Positions 21,972 through 33,440 of a stretch of DNA of 64,000 nucleotides are shown here, piece after piece (the first letter of the stretch is position 1; every line of letters begins with the position of its first letter). The position numbers were made by a program, and so were the translations under genes. The DNA comes from Diabrotica undecimpunctata (Eukaryota; Arthropoda; Insecta; Coleoptera; Chrysomelidae): positions 131,057,914 through 131,121,913 of the forward strand of contig NC_092809.1 of NCBI RefSeq assembly GCF_040954645.1, written 5' to 3'. Under the pieces are notes generated by a model, which was not told the DNA's origin, ran no database searches, and worked only from the letters and a program-made list of their open reading frames with translations.

Positions 21972-22862
21972 TTGCGGAAACAAGAAACACACATACAAGT
22001 TAAAGACATAAGAGGATTAAGAGGACCGGAGTGCGGAACTAACCACTATATGGTAAGATCAAAATGTTACCTACAGTATCGACCTCGGCTACTACATCAA
22101 AATGACAACCAACTAGCTCAATCAAAACCCCTGGAATCGAATCTACCTAAATACAATATTGATGCACTGCAAAACGACTCGACATCATTCTTATATAAGC
22201 TGCGACTCAGCCAAAAATTGGCAAACCTGATCTACTCCTCAGCCCAGAATACCTATAAAGAGATAATCAATAAAATCAATGAAGCAGCTTACGAAGCGCT
22301 CGGCACAATCCAAAAGAACAAAAATAATACTCCATTGTGGTGGACAAATGACATCGCCAATGCAGTACACAACAATAAACAAGCATATCAAAAGTGGCTA
22401 CAAACAAATGATCCAGATGATAGACGAACATATGCAAGATCAAACAGAGAAGTAAAAAATTTAGTAACTAAAGCAAAAAATATTTCCTGGGAAAGTAAAT
22501 GCGAAGAACTCAACAAATATATAGGGTCAACAAGATCAAGAGAAGCATGGAAAACGGTAAAAAATCTGAGAACAAACAGAAAAGAAACGAGTAGAATAGA
22601 TTTAATAGAAGAAAGATCTTGGATCGAACACTACTCACAACTTTTGACTGAAACAAGACCTCAATTCACGAACATCAGTTCAACAACATATGAACTGGAA
22701 TTCAGTGAAGACGATGAAATAACAGTACAGGAAGTCGAGAATGCAATACAAACTCTAAAAAATCGGAAGTCATGCGGACCACAAGGTATACCAAATGAAT
22801 TATTAAAACAGCCCACAAGTATTACGGGAATTACTGGCGTATGTCTTCACCTTATTCTATAA
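21972..22862 (+). pseudogene. LINE endonuclease end, linker and RT start
   Basis: Open for 296 codons: end of the apurinic endonuclease (residues about 12-35), a long Lys/Asn-rich linker (WWTNDIANAVHNNKQAYQKW is the conserved W-W block that precedes RT), then VENAIQTLKNRKSCGPQGIP. It stops where a deletion removes about 15 residues before PPEWTKAHINNIYKKGDR. The first codons (21972-21979) lie in the TSD, so the apparent start is not the real one. Confidence 0.85.
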
Positions 22863-24208
22863 TGGACACCACCGGAGTGGACAAAAGCACATATTAACAA
22901 CATCTACAAAAAAGGAGATAGAAAGAATTGTTCAAACTACAGGGGGCTAAGTGTCATAAATTCACTCTCAAGACTATGGAAAAATAATAAAAAACAAAAT
23001 TGAAAAAGAGATGACAGATGTTGAAGAACAGAATGGCTTTCGTGCAGGCAGATCCTGTATGGACAGTATATTCTCTCTAAAGCAAGTTATCGAGAAAAGA
23101 TTAGCCCACAACCTTTCAACTCATATAGTCTTTATAGATCTGACAAAGGCATACGATAGTGTACCACTTTCAATGCTTTGGGTAGCAATGGAAAAACAAG
23201 GAATAAGCAAAAAAAATATACAAGCAGTACAACAGCTCTACAAAAATATGACGGCAAACATTAAAACTAAAAATAGATTAACTAGAGAAATTCCTATTAG
23301 TAAGGGCCTAAAGCAAGGCTGCTGCATAGCACCTACACTCTTCAAAATATATCTAAATGAGGCACTCTAAGTGTGGAGAAGAAAGTGCTGCAATATGGGC
23401 ATCCCAATCGGAGATGATAGATTGTACACGATACACTTCGCTGACGACCAAGCCATTCTAGCTGAAGACGAGAGTGATGTAGGCTACATGCTTAGAAAAC
23501 TGGAAGATGAGTATACCAAATGGGGCCTCACAATTAATATACAAAAAACTGAGTACTTGTAGGAGAAAAACCAGAAAGCCTACAAATCGAAATGGGAACT
23601 ATAAAACCAACAGACAATTTCAAATACTTGGGAGTCCAAATAACATCAAAAGCAAGAAGTAGCGAAGAAATACACTCCAGGATTGGCCAAGCAAGATCAG
23701 CCACCAGACAGCTACACGGACTATTATGGAATAAAAAAATAACAAAAGAAAATAAAAGAAGAATCTATAAAACAATAATAGAAAGTATTGGGCTGTACGG
23801 CGCCGAACTCTGGGAAATAAACCAAAGAAACAAATCAAAAATTAAGGCCATGGAAATGAACTACTGGAGACGATGTTGCCAGCTCACTAGACTTGATAGG
23901 GTGAGAAACGAAGATATTCGAAGAGAAATGGAAATCGATCTAGACATAATAGACACAATCGAAGCCAAAAGACTTAACTGGTATGGACACCTTCAGAGAA
24001 TGCCTGAAAATAGATGGCCAAAAAAAATAGAAGAATGGACTCCGCCAACTAGAAGAAAACGAGGTAGACCAAGACGATCCTGGAGAGACGATGTCGACGA
24101 TGCAATGACCGCCAGAGATTTAACAACTGAAGATTGCTTCGACAGAAAACGCTGGAAATTAGGATGCGAGAAGCGGCGCCAGCTGTAGAAGACTGGCTTG
24201 TTATATAT
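21980..24208 (+). mobile_element. LINE (2.2 kb) with perfect 12 bp TSD
   Basis: ACAGTTGCGGAA flanks the element exactly at 21968-21979 and 24209-24220, so the insertion is fairly young. It is 5'-truncated inside the endonuclease, whose last motif survives as RGLRGPECGTNHYMV (S-D-H changed to T-N-H). The RT follows: LKNRKSCGPQGIPNELLK, VEEQNGFRAGRSCMDSIF, FIDLTKAYDSV (A), GLKQGCCIAPTLF (B), HFADDQAILAED (C), FKYLGVQI. The C terminus (23592-24188) has RLNWYGHLQRMPENRWPKK and GRPRRSWRDD. Frameshifts or stops at about 22862, 22985, 23368 and 23560 kill it. Confidence 0.93.
23011..24188 (+). pseudogene. LINE reverse transcriptase palm and C terminus (three open pieces)
   Basis: 23011-23370 carries motifs A and B, 23371-23562 the FADD box, 23592-24188 the thumb and C-terminal domain (YRR-like block YWRRCCQLTRLDRVRNEDIR; then GHLQRMPENRWPKK). 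All catalytic aspartates (FIDLTKAYD, HFADD) are kept. A TAA at 23368 and a TAG at 23560 separate the pieces; each would need only a small correction, consistent with recent decay. Confidence 0.88.
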
Positions 24209-24220
24209 ACAGTTGCGGAA

Positions 24221-25073
24221 GAATGATTCTTTTGTAGTTTATGATGTTCAACAAGACACTAATCTTTTTTTTTTCTGGGCGTTGTAAATATAGTTTTGAA
24301 TATTTGCCAAAAAAATTTCCTGAACCGTGCCCATGCCATAGTAGTAACATAAAGTTTAATGTTAGAAAAAACTTGGCGAGAATGGAGAAAATGGCGTATT
24401 TATTTACAGATTGATGTTAAGAAAACTTTTAAACTGAACTTTATCTCCATAAATGATATGAAAGAGAGTAAGTACTTCCATATATGATTTGAATAATGTA
24501 GAAACGAACATATTAATTCGCTGTTAGCTATCTATTCAATTATTACAAATGACTACAGTGCAGACATTCTTTGTGTTCGTGTACGGAAGGTTGAATTATT
24601 GTACACTTTATGAATACCGCAATTTGACGTGAATTGTGGGCACTAGAATGGATAGTGTGTGTATATTGATCCCGTAAATGGTCACGATCACTAATCGGGA
24701 CAATGGCCATCTGCTTAGCTTATTTATGGCAAAACTTCTAGTTCGAAAAGTGACAAGAGGGCAGTGTATGTGTTTTAGAACGTTGAGAATTGCTGTTTGA
24801 ATGGGCAGTTTGTTAGCAGCGCAAGTTCCGACGTACAAATAGGGATTGGTTCGTTAAATACAGGGTCGTCGTTATAATATCAGCTACAAATTAGAGCTTG
24901 TTTGAATCCGATTCTCGTCTACGACGACTCTTACAGAATCCGTAGTTTAACAAATAAAACGAAAGTATTTTACGACAAAAAATATATAAATTGCATTTAT
25001 TTCAAAAATATTCTAAATCATCAATGTTTTTCAAGGTTCTGAAACTACTTTCTTGTGGCATGTCTAATTTTAA
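24221..25073. other. Intergenic, no gene seen
   Basis: No recognised coding, RNA or repeat motif. Confidence 0.5.
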
Positions 25074-25075
25074 TA

Positions 25076-25769
25076 TAGTAGACTCCCTCTATAACGAGAA
25101 CTGAAATGGCAGACTAATTACCTCGTTATAAGCCGATCTCGTTATATCAGACAACAATAATAATCAGTGCATACATATGAATATGTAGTTTTTTAAAACA
25201 TTAACTTCCTATAGTGAAGCCATTCGGAGCAATATAAGATGCTAATAAATATTATTTGAATGGGCTTTTTGAAAAAAAGTTGTTTACTTTTATTGTCAAT
25301 GAAATACGTTAAAACAAAAAACAGTTGTTTACTTTTATTGTCAATGATATACGTTAAAAAAAATCTGTATTCTGTAAATCTGTATAAAGCATATTTTCAA
25401 GGATAACATAAACTATTGCTTCTGCAATTGGCAGAAGTCTGTCATTTTTGACTGCTTTAAATTGTCCTGTATCATTATATCTATCATATTTTCTAAAGAT
25501 GTGAAACAGTTGTATTTATTGTAAAGAAGTTTATTGCGGGCAGCAGTTAAGTTTATTGCGGGGCAGTTAAAAAGGGTATTTATTTATAACCACGACCGGG
25601 TCTAAAACGTAAAAAAAACACGTTTCTCGATCTTATTTTCTCTCGTTATAGCCAAATTTGCCTCGCTATAGAGGGTTATAGTTCAATTCAAATTTCACGG
25701 GACATCTAATATACCTCGTTATAAGCAAAACCTCGTAATAACCGTATTCTTTATAGAGGGAGTATACTG
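25076..25769. mobile_element. pogo/mariner-type MITE (694 bp)
   Basis: Ends are TAGTAGACTCCCTCTATAAC on the left and, as reverse complement, CAGTATACTCCCTCTATAAA on the right, each next to a TA (25074-25075, 25770-25771). Subterminal CCTCGTTATA / TATAACGAGG blocks repeat at both ends. The interior has a 45 bp near-perfect tandem duplication (about 25278-25359) and no transposase. The CAGTATACTCCC ends with a TA TSD match pogo-group DNA transposons. Confidence 0.82.
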
Positions 25770-25783
25770 TATTATGTTATGGC

Positions 25784-26420
25784 ATTAAGCCATTATTGGT
25801 TGTAATGAAAATTACATTTTTAACTAACTAGGTAACGTTTGACGTTTCGATTTCCACTCTGGAAATCGTTTTCAAAAAAGATTATTATACAAATTCTGGA
25901 AATTTTGTGTTACCTATATGTGTTGTGTAAAAAACTATATCGAAATTGTGGCTAAGTAACGTAAATTGAGCAAAAATAGATGTGTATCGTGTGTTGCATA
26001 TGTGTTCTGTGTAAGATTGTAGATCATGTTTTCGACCTCCTATTACTCCGATATTGTTGGTATATTCTTGTTGTTGAGTTCTTTTAGTATTGGCAACCAA
26101 AGCCTACTACATTCTACTGATGGGTTTGCTACACATTTTTCTTCGTAGAGTAGAATGAGGGCTGCTTCTTTGACTTTTCTCGTTTTCATGTCAGTTTCTT
26201 TCATAATTATTAATGCATATTTCCATTGTTGTATGTGCTCGTTGTCCCAGGCATGTTTGCATATCTGGAATTTCTCGAAGTTTCTGTTCTTGATGTACTT
26301 TCATTCTCATTTATCTTTACACTTAGTAGTATTGAGGATTCTCCCACATAGTTTTTCTACTATTTCTTCACTATATGGCGACACATTTCTCAACTATGTA
26401 ACTGCACTCAAATAAGGGAA
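25784..26420 (-). pseudogene. Penelope-like element 3' end: endonuclease tail plus hammerhead-like hairpin
   Basis: Minus-strand text at about 26320-26030 matches the C terminus of a PLE Pol: FQICKHAWDNEHIQQWKYAL, then KTRKVKEAALILYEEKCVAN, then PSVECSRLWLPILKELN. Frameshifts are present. Downstream (25841-25877) is GACGTTTCGATTTCC...GGAAATCGTTTTC, whose complement has stem II arms GATTTCC/GGAAATC and GAAACGTC. The order ORF end, then hairpin, is what PLEs with terminal hammerhead-bearing repeats show. Confidence 0.7.
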
Positions 26421-27290
26421 CACATAGAATAATTTGATCTGAACAAAGTTCATTATTTGAACAATGTATTGAAAAAGTATTTGCCTGCTACATTAGATGT
26501 TAAACAGATGCATAAATATCGAAAAGTATCCCGACTCGAAAGTATTTTTAGTGGTCCTCAAGTTGATGTGTGTGACATTGAAGAACTTGACCAGAAAATT
26601 GAAAACACAACCCTCAATGTAAAACGAGTTGCTGCTGCAGAACTTTTAGTTTACAAAAACAAGGCTAGAAAATTTTACAAAAAACTAGAACACATCAAAC
26701 AATTATCTTCAGAGAACGATGAAATACTGGGAATTATGATAGATTATATGCAAAATGTATCTATCATTACCTGGCATAACTGTACGGGAAACTTTCTATT
26801 ATCGACACCTGTGGATTTTCGAGTTCAGCATATATAAGTACATAACTTAAAAATAGAAGAAGCTAAATTTTTCTTTTATCATGAGGGTGAGACTCACAAA
26901 TTACCCAATGGAGTATGCACATTTTTAAAAGATTATTTTAAGAATGAGAAATCTGAGAATGTAAAAGAAGTTTATATATTTTCAGATGGTTTTGTAGGCC
27001 AAAATAAGAATCACACGGCAATTCGTTTTCTTTTAACCCTTGCATCCTTACATTTTCAGAAAAAATTTCCACTATTTTCCAAAAAGAGGCCATTCATTCC
27101 TTCCATGCGATAGAAATTTTGGTATAGATCAAAGGCTTATTTGTAAGCATGACTGAATTTTTCTTCCTGAAGAATATTACGACATAATGGAAAAATCCTA
27201 TAAAAAAGGTCTCTTCTCAATACAGAGGGCAAAAAATGAAAAAAATTTAGACTTTACCAGCTGGTGACGCAAGTACTACAAGAAAACTAT

Positions 27291-28285
27291 ATAGATAGAT
27301 AGATAGTTTATTTGACTAAGTTACAACAAGGTTTATAGTAAGTCAAAAGGCATCATCATTCAATCTTCGCTTATCCACTGCTGGACATAGATCTCCCTCA
27401 TAATTTTCCATCTATTTCGATCTTATGCCTCTTGCATCCAATTCATCATCTCTTGGTCTCCATTCCAGTATCCGCTTTGTCCATCTATTATTTGTCATTC
27501 GAGCCACGTGACCTGCCCAGTTCCATTTCAGTGTTGCTACTCTCTCTACTGCATCAGCCAATCCTGTTCTTTGTTGTAGCTGGCGATTTGGGATCTTGTC
27601 TCGTAGTGAAACGCCCAACATAGCACGCTCCATCGCCCTTTGACACACACGGATCTTTTGAACTGTTCTCCTTGTCATGGTCAACGTTTCCGCACCTTAA
27701 GTTAACACTGGCAAAACACACTGATTAAACGTTTTTCTTTTAAGGCATATTGGTATATCAGACGATTTGAAAATATGGTTCAGCTTGCCGAAGGCTGCCC
27801 AAGCTCAACGGTTTGGTTATCTTTTCCTTTTGGTTAAGTCAAAAATACAAAATTATAAATATAAAGGACTACAAAAAATGGAACAATACATTAAAAATAT
27901 TTAAAACATTAAAATACATATAAAGCGTATAATATAGACAGCGTAATATAATAAAAATAATATTAAATTCGGTTATGTTGCAGCTTGGGCATTCACAGAT
28001 ACTCTTATAATATTTACCTAATGTATAAGGACACATGGTAACTAGGTACTCTTTAACTTGGTTTTTAAAAGCTGTAGTTGAATTAATGTTTTTAAATTTC
28101 CGAGGAAGTTGATTGTACAGTTGTAAACCACAGACAGTAGATGACTTCCTACTTATTTCTAAATGTCGATAGTGTACTACAAACTGTCTCTTATTTCTTG
28201 TGTTGTGTGAGTGAATATCACTGTTACATAAAAAAGTTCTTTGATTCTTATGAATTAGTATCAATAATTCCAAAATGTACAATGG
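27291..28285 (-). mobile_element. CR1/Jockey-group LINE 3' fragment with (GATA)n tail
   Basis: Minus-strand C terminus: SDIHSHNTRNKRQFVVHY, then SGLQLYNQLP-like (CGLQLYNQLPRKFKNINS) and FKNQVKEYL, a signature of insect CR1/I-like elements. The 3' UTR ends TTAGTCAAATAAAC plus (TATC)n, seen on the plus strand as ATAGATAGATAGATAG at 27292-27307. It interrupts the transposase-like gene and is itself interrupted at 27349-27834. Confidence 0.75.
27349..27834 (-). mobile_element. LINE 3' fragment with 10 bp TSD, nested in the CR1-like LINE
   Basis: TAAGTCAAAA at 27339-27348 and 27835-27844 is an exact TSD. The minus-strand product is the C terminus of a LINE RT: CQRAMERAMLGVSLRDKIPN, RVATLKWNWAGHVARMTNNR, then EWRPRDDE, and a degenerate CPAV-KRRLNDDA tail. 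It is the youngest of the three layers here. Confidence 0.88.
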
Positions 28286-28490
28286 TTTTACTAAAATTCC
28301 AAAACCCGGGATTGTTAAAGTTTATCAATGGGTTTATTTTCTACGAATTTTCTTTGGGAAAACCAGCTGGAGTTTGTACTCATCTACCAACAAAGTCTGC
28401 TTACACAGGAATACTCTCTGATGGGATGCTGGCAGGAACTAATGTTGTGGCCTACTACCAATGATGATGAACCACCAGAAGAGGATTACT

Positions 28491-30395
28491 AATCTACTAA
28501 CTAGAAATCTTTGAACTTTTAAATATGTTTTTCAAGTAATATTTCAAGCCCCATTAATATTGCTGGAGTTTTATTAATCACATTAATCATTATTCAAAAA
28601 TCATAGGTATTTGCTTGGAAAAAACCACTTTTTTTCTTACAGCATATCTGCTTTTTTTATGTTCTTCTGGTTATCAAAATTTGCACACCTATCACAATTA
28701 GAGACTGCTCAAACGATAATTAATTGATGTTATAACTAACACCAGAATAATAAGTTTTTTTCAAAATATAGTTGTCTTTCCTACTGACAAAAAAAATTAC
28801 ATCTCTAAAACAAATTCAATCCAAGAACCGATGTTTATTCAACATCGTCCCACACTGCTCCTTATTTCCCTTTTTTTCAATTGCGGTATTGCCAGACTCC
28901 AGTACGAGTCTAAGAAGGTATCCATTGAATTCTGACAGGCAGCGGTGGGGGAAATCTTTTTTAGACATCTAATGTCACGGAACAAGATTAATTATTATTA
29001 TTCTCATTCCACCTATAAATTTAATGTGTTTTGCTGTTATCTAACTGGTAATTCAGTTAATATAGTGGTAATTTATTTTATCTAATCGAATTTTATGTTT
29101 CACAGCATTTTTCCTTTTGAGTCTCGCAAAACTATACAAATTCTTTTAATTCCTTCTTGCTATTGCATTCATTCCTTCTAACTAACTATTGACATGCATA
29201 ACAATGCATAACTTACTGCTATTTTGTGTTGTAGACGTGTCCCTCGCAGACGACTAAAAGGATTCGGTTTCGTTATGTAAATGCAGCTGCCCAATCTGCA
29301 TTAATATCACGGCCGAGTTTCGACGTCATTATTATTCATAAAACTGAGTTATTAGCACTTAAAAGTTATCTTCGGCTTTAATGAACACTAGACAACGTCG
29401 TATCTTTGCTGGTTACGATGTTGTTTTAGTTGAAAAATGAATTTGTATTTGTGGCATCCATAATCGAGTACTTACAGTAATACTGTTGTAATTCACTTTT
29501 AGTTAAAACAATAAAAGAGCAATTATATTTACTACTCTGTGCGTAGAATTCAATAAAGTTCGAAAAAGGGACTAAATTTTAATACCAGATGTGGGAATTG
29601 CATAAAAATGTTATACCAACGGTTGGATATATTTCATACCGAAGATACTTTCATTATTTTTTTTTCATACGCTTTCCAAAAGTCTACGAAATATGCTTCT
29701 ACTTCCCGCACTTCAATATTCACCTCTTCCTATCTCCCACCCTCACTCCTCTCCATGCCTAGCAAGAATCATCTTTCTTGCATTATGATGGACAGATTTC
29801 TCACTTCATTCTTTCTTTCCCGAAATGAACGTCAGTATTTGCTTTGGCCATTACTCATGGTTCATTCTCATTACATGTTCAAACTATACCGACACTTCAT
29901 ATTCTTCAAGATCATATTTTTAACAATTTTTTAAACGAAAAATTTTTATAATAAAACCAATCGATTTCTAATTCGAATTTCGTATCGTTTTAATCTTTTA
30001 TTAAACCTACTTGATTAGCTGAAAATAACAGCAATAAAAGATGAATAGTTAGTTTTATGACATATTAAAGAAACAAATTATACAATATGCTATAATGCAT
30101 GAACATAAATATTTTACGACATTCATAAAATTACTCTGCGACAAAGATTCTAAAATAAGTATCACTAAAAAGTTGCTTTATTGATTTCTATTATGATATT
30201 GTGTTTGTAATTTTGACATTTTGCCAACCTGTATTTTCTATGATGTTTTAAGACAAATGCCGAAAGACGAAATATTATTCCACATGAAATGACCAAAAAT
30301 TCACAGAGACAAAGCCTAAAAATAAAAGTACTTTGTAATATGATGCAAATGTATATGAAAAGAAAATTTTTATTTAAAAAAATCCTTTATAAAAG
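28491..30395. other. Intergenic, no gene seen
   Basis: Contains a 108-codon open frame (29608-29934) without recognised domains. Its minus strand faintly resembles a LINE C terminus, which is not enough to call. A less AT-rich patch at about 29230-29420 is unassigned. Confidence 0.45.
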
Positions 30396-30545
30396 GTATA
30401 TATTCTAAAAAGCCCCATTCGGGCTAGATCACAGAACGTTTTCGGACTAATAAGTCCATTATCAGTCCAGTTAGCAGGTATACATGAGTGAAGTCACTAA
30501 ATATGTGGGTAAAAACCCTGTAAATGATATTAAATGTGTTAATTA
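30396..30545 (-). repeat. Hammerhead-bearing repeat (PLE-like terminal repeat), single copy
   Basis: AAAGGTATAT...CCCATTCGGGCTAGATC and the core closely parallel the copies at 43841-44144 and 44181-44624. On the minus strand: CTGATAA (G8 changed to A), stem II GGACT/AGTCC, GAAA, ACGT. The changed core base suggests an inactive ribozyme. Confidence 0.6.
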
Positions 30546-31099
30546 TTACATATTTGTTGATAAATTCAAATTATGTTGAAGTTTTAAACATATTTACTGC
30601 ATGATAACGCAGAACTCCCAAGGGTTACTGATCCTGAGACAATGTCTCTCTAGGGGACCTAGGTAGCAACTGGTACTTTTTTTAAAATAAAACTACATAG
30701 TACGTTTATCAAAAGAACTAAACTTCTGCTATAAACTACACCCAAAGCCGTCTTCTTAGAGGCATTTTCCGTGAGGTGCGATTGATTGAAATGTAAAACA
30801 TTAAATTCTGCGTTTTTTATTCATATTTCAAATGCCTCATATTTGTTTCCACAACTCAAAACTGAAATTTTATTTCATAGATTTTAAAGATTGATCTCTA
30901 ACAATAGAAATTATACTACGACTGATGTTTGTTTATTTAACACCTTTATAAAAACGAGTTTATTCGCGACAAAATACAAAAACTGCATACAAAAGCTGCA
31001 CTCTTAACTTTTAAAACGCATCATCTTGATTTTTGTCGATAGGACACTTGGAACAAAAGATATCGAATTTTTACCGTCGAGCTGATACAAATTTTTTTG
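30546..31099. other. Intergenic, no gene seen
   Basis: No motif recognised. Confidence 0.45.
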
Positions 31100-31282
31100 G
31101 GCTTTTAACCGAGGGGTTAAACTACGAGGTATTTAACTACGAGGGGTGTTTTAGGGGGAAGGCCGGGCGTAAAAGTGGTAAATTGTTTTGTATCTTTTTT
31201 GGGGTCCCAAAATTAATATTCTCGGCAAAATTCTGCTTGTTCGTATGATTTTTAGGGGTCAACCCTGTGACGACTGGACTAA

Positions 31283-32051
31283 CGGCCAGTATCACAATCG
31301 GCGGTTAACCCTATGAGTTAAGTAACCTTTACCCCTAGTTTAACTGACAGATGCCGTTTAACATTCACAGATTCGGTTATGGTCATTTAACCTTAGGTTT
31401 CGTTTTATTTGTGATTTTTATGGAATATTGTCAGTAAATATTATGGACATTGACCAGTATAGATGAGTTATGACACATTTGTCACGTTAGATCGAAAACA
31501 ATATACAAATATTATTCTCATTTTCAAGTTCTGTTCTAGTGTGGTAGTTTGTTTTAATTAGTGGTTGTTTGTTCTTCCAAGTTAAAATTAAAATTATAAA
31601 ATGAAACCCACAAAAATGTTCAAGAGATCTATCTTCAGAGATGTATTTTCAATTTGCTCCAAAATATTTTCAACTGTGTTCTTTGAGAATCTAAACCGAC
31701 AGAAAATATCTTTATGGTCTAGTTCTTCAAAATGATTTGTTCTGTGCCTAATGATTCTTGGTCTGCCAGCTTCCTGATCACTGCTAAAAGCATTTAAATC
31801 ATATAAATCCATATCTGATTAATTAATAATTTACGTGTCTGTCTACACTCTGTCAATATCAACAAAACGAAATTCGAAATTAGGTTAGGATATCCTGGTC
31901 AAGCTCTAAACCACCGCTTTTACTTTGGGTTAAAAATTTTGTGGGTTAACCACAACCGGAGCTGTTGACTTTATATTGTGAAACCTATATTTCAGGGTAA
32001 CCGCTGGTTATCTCTTCACCGCAAGGTAACTTTACTTTGTGAAACCGGCCG
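31283..32051 (-). mobile_element. PIF/Harbinger deletion derivative with TAA TSD
   Basis: Ends are CGGCCAGTATCACAA on the left and, as reverse complement, CGGCCGGTTTCACAA on the right, both flanked by TAA (31280-31282 and 32052-32054). TAA/TTA TSDs are typical of PIF/Harbinger. The interior keeps only the start of a transposase on the minus strand (31812-31600). Length 769 bp. Confidence 0.85.
31594..31812 (-). pseudogene. Harbinger transposase N-terminal fragment
   Basis: MDLYDLNAFSSDQEAGRPRI, RHRTNHFEELDHKDIFCRFR, then FSKNTVENILEQIE matches the N-terminal R-P-R...F-RFR-LSK-TV...L--I region of PIF/Harbinger transposases. It stops after about 70 residues; the DDE catalytic domain is absent. 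The ATG sits just inside the element's right TIR region, as expected for a derivative of a full element. Confidence 0.72.
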
Positions 32052-32054
32052 TAA

Positions 32055-33310
32055 AGGTTTATAGAACTATAATTCACCCCATTATAACGGGCACATACGA
32101 TCTTTGTGCCTTGTGAAGACGAGATAACACGAGAGTTTAGACGTAGAGATAACCAGGAACTCCAAGCACTATATGGAGACGAAAACATAGTACGATACAT
32201 CAAGGCAAAGGAAGAAACATAAATCCTGCAAAATCTAGAAAAAACTAGTTTTTCGGGAATTTTTTTGTCAGGAAAGGTTTTCTAGAAAAAAGTTTTTGTA
32301 TGATGCAGAAGGTATTTGATAGGAGGTGATAATTTTGTAGTTTTGGCGCCAAATTGAGTGGCAGCCCATGATGGCAAATACTAATAAAGCCAACGATGTT
32401 TTATGGCGCTGTTTTATTTTATAATTAATTCATAAACAAATTCCATCTAAGAAAAATATAAAAAAGGAGATACCAAAACAGAATATACCTACTTAATTTT
32501 AACAAAATTCCAGAGAGGTGTATTACACCATTATTTTTTTTTTTTTCAATATATTGTATACATCGATTCTTTCGACCAAGGTCGTAACAATATCGTATCT
32601 CATGTCGAGATCTATTACAAAAAGATCACGTCGCCTCAGTAAAGTAATTTGAAATTAATGCAGCAAATTGCGGGAAATGACTTTGTTTATCTGCCAACTA
32701 GATCTAAAGAATGAGATTATTTTCATTTTCAACTAGTTTCTTGCCGATGGATGGCAATTAAAAGAAAAGAGGCCACGCGAAGATGTTGGGAATGATATTA
32801 AATAGAATTTCAATTAATATCTTTCGAACAGTGACGGGTCACGAGAAATTGACGATCATCGTAATAGGGCAAAAAATTAATAAAAAATACGGTAAGAGCG
32901 AAATTTAAAAGAGAATATGGGGTTACTGATAAAAACACAGACTACTAATAGCTTTCGGAAACACGCTTACAATATTTCAAGCGGAACTACTAGCGCGATA
33001 TTTTTATATTCAAGATTGACTGAAAAAACGTCTCGATTCAGCCAAAATATTTATTACCCCATACAGTCAAATTACAGTGAAGATTCTGAAGTCTACAATT
33101 TATACGTTCGTAACAGTTTGGAACTACGAACAGTTGCTTAGTGAACTGGTGAAGCACAACAAAATAACTGTTAAAGTACTCTAACTTGTAAAGCAACTCA
33201 GTGCAGCATACTTGGATAGAATTCCAGGCCAAAGGAGAGCAAAAAGTTTATTTCAATTTCTGCTTTAATCGCTTTAATACTCATAAGAGTTCTCAATTAG
33301 TGCAGTTGTC
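32055..33310. other. No gene seen
   Basis: Inner part of the inverted-repeat structure; A/T-rich, with only short ORFs lacking any recognised domain. Confidence 0.45.
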
Positions 33311-33440
33311 GTAAATTTCGGCTCTAAAAATCATACGAACAAGCTGAATTTTGCTGAGAATGGCAAAACGGCCCCAAACAAGATGCAAAAAAGTTTGTCA
33401 ATCCTACCCCGGACTTCCCCCTAGAACCTAATGAACCTAA

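Larger units (their letters stand above)
26440..28490 (+). pseudogene. Transposase-like gene (DUF7869-type, as I recall it), split by two LINEs
   Basis: The first 126-codon frame (26457-26837) contains RRVAAAELLVYKNKARKFY-like and GIMIDYMQNVSI text. After a frameshift come FFYHEGETHKLPNGVCTFLK and VYIFSDGFVGQNKNHTAIRF (the SD-x-x-x-GQNKNH box), then FPLFSKKRPFIPSMR and LLNTEGKK-like remnants. The frame seems to resume at about 28262-28464. Between them (27291-28285) sit a CR1-like LINE and, inside that, another LINE. This protein family is common among arthropod repeat proteins and I think it is a DDE transposase relative, but the name is from memory and not checked. Confidence 0.55.
31100..33440. 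mobile_element. Inverted-repeat-bounded structure holding a Harbinger MITE
   Basis: Left arm about 31100-31247 and right arm about 33318-33440 are reverse complements at roughly 75% identity, sharing AGCTTGTTCGTATGATTTTT-like text (one mismatch), AGGGGGAAG-CCGGG and TTTTTTG-ATCTT. The 2.1 kb between them includes the PIF/Harbinger MITE (31283-32051) and non-coding DNA. It could be the two ends of one degraded DNA transposon; no TSD was found. Confidence 0.55.

Noticed and set aside
29608..29934. 108-codon frame, or antisense LINE C terminus
   Set aside because: Hydrophobic/aromatic low-information translation; the antisense H-x-R-M-like text is too weak.
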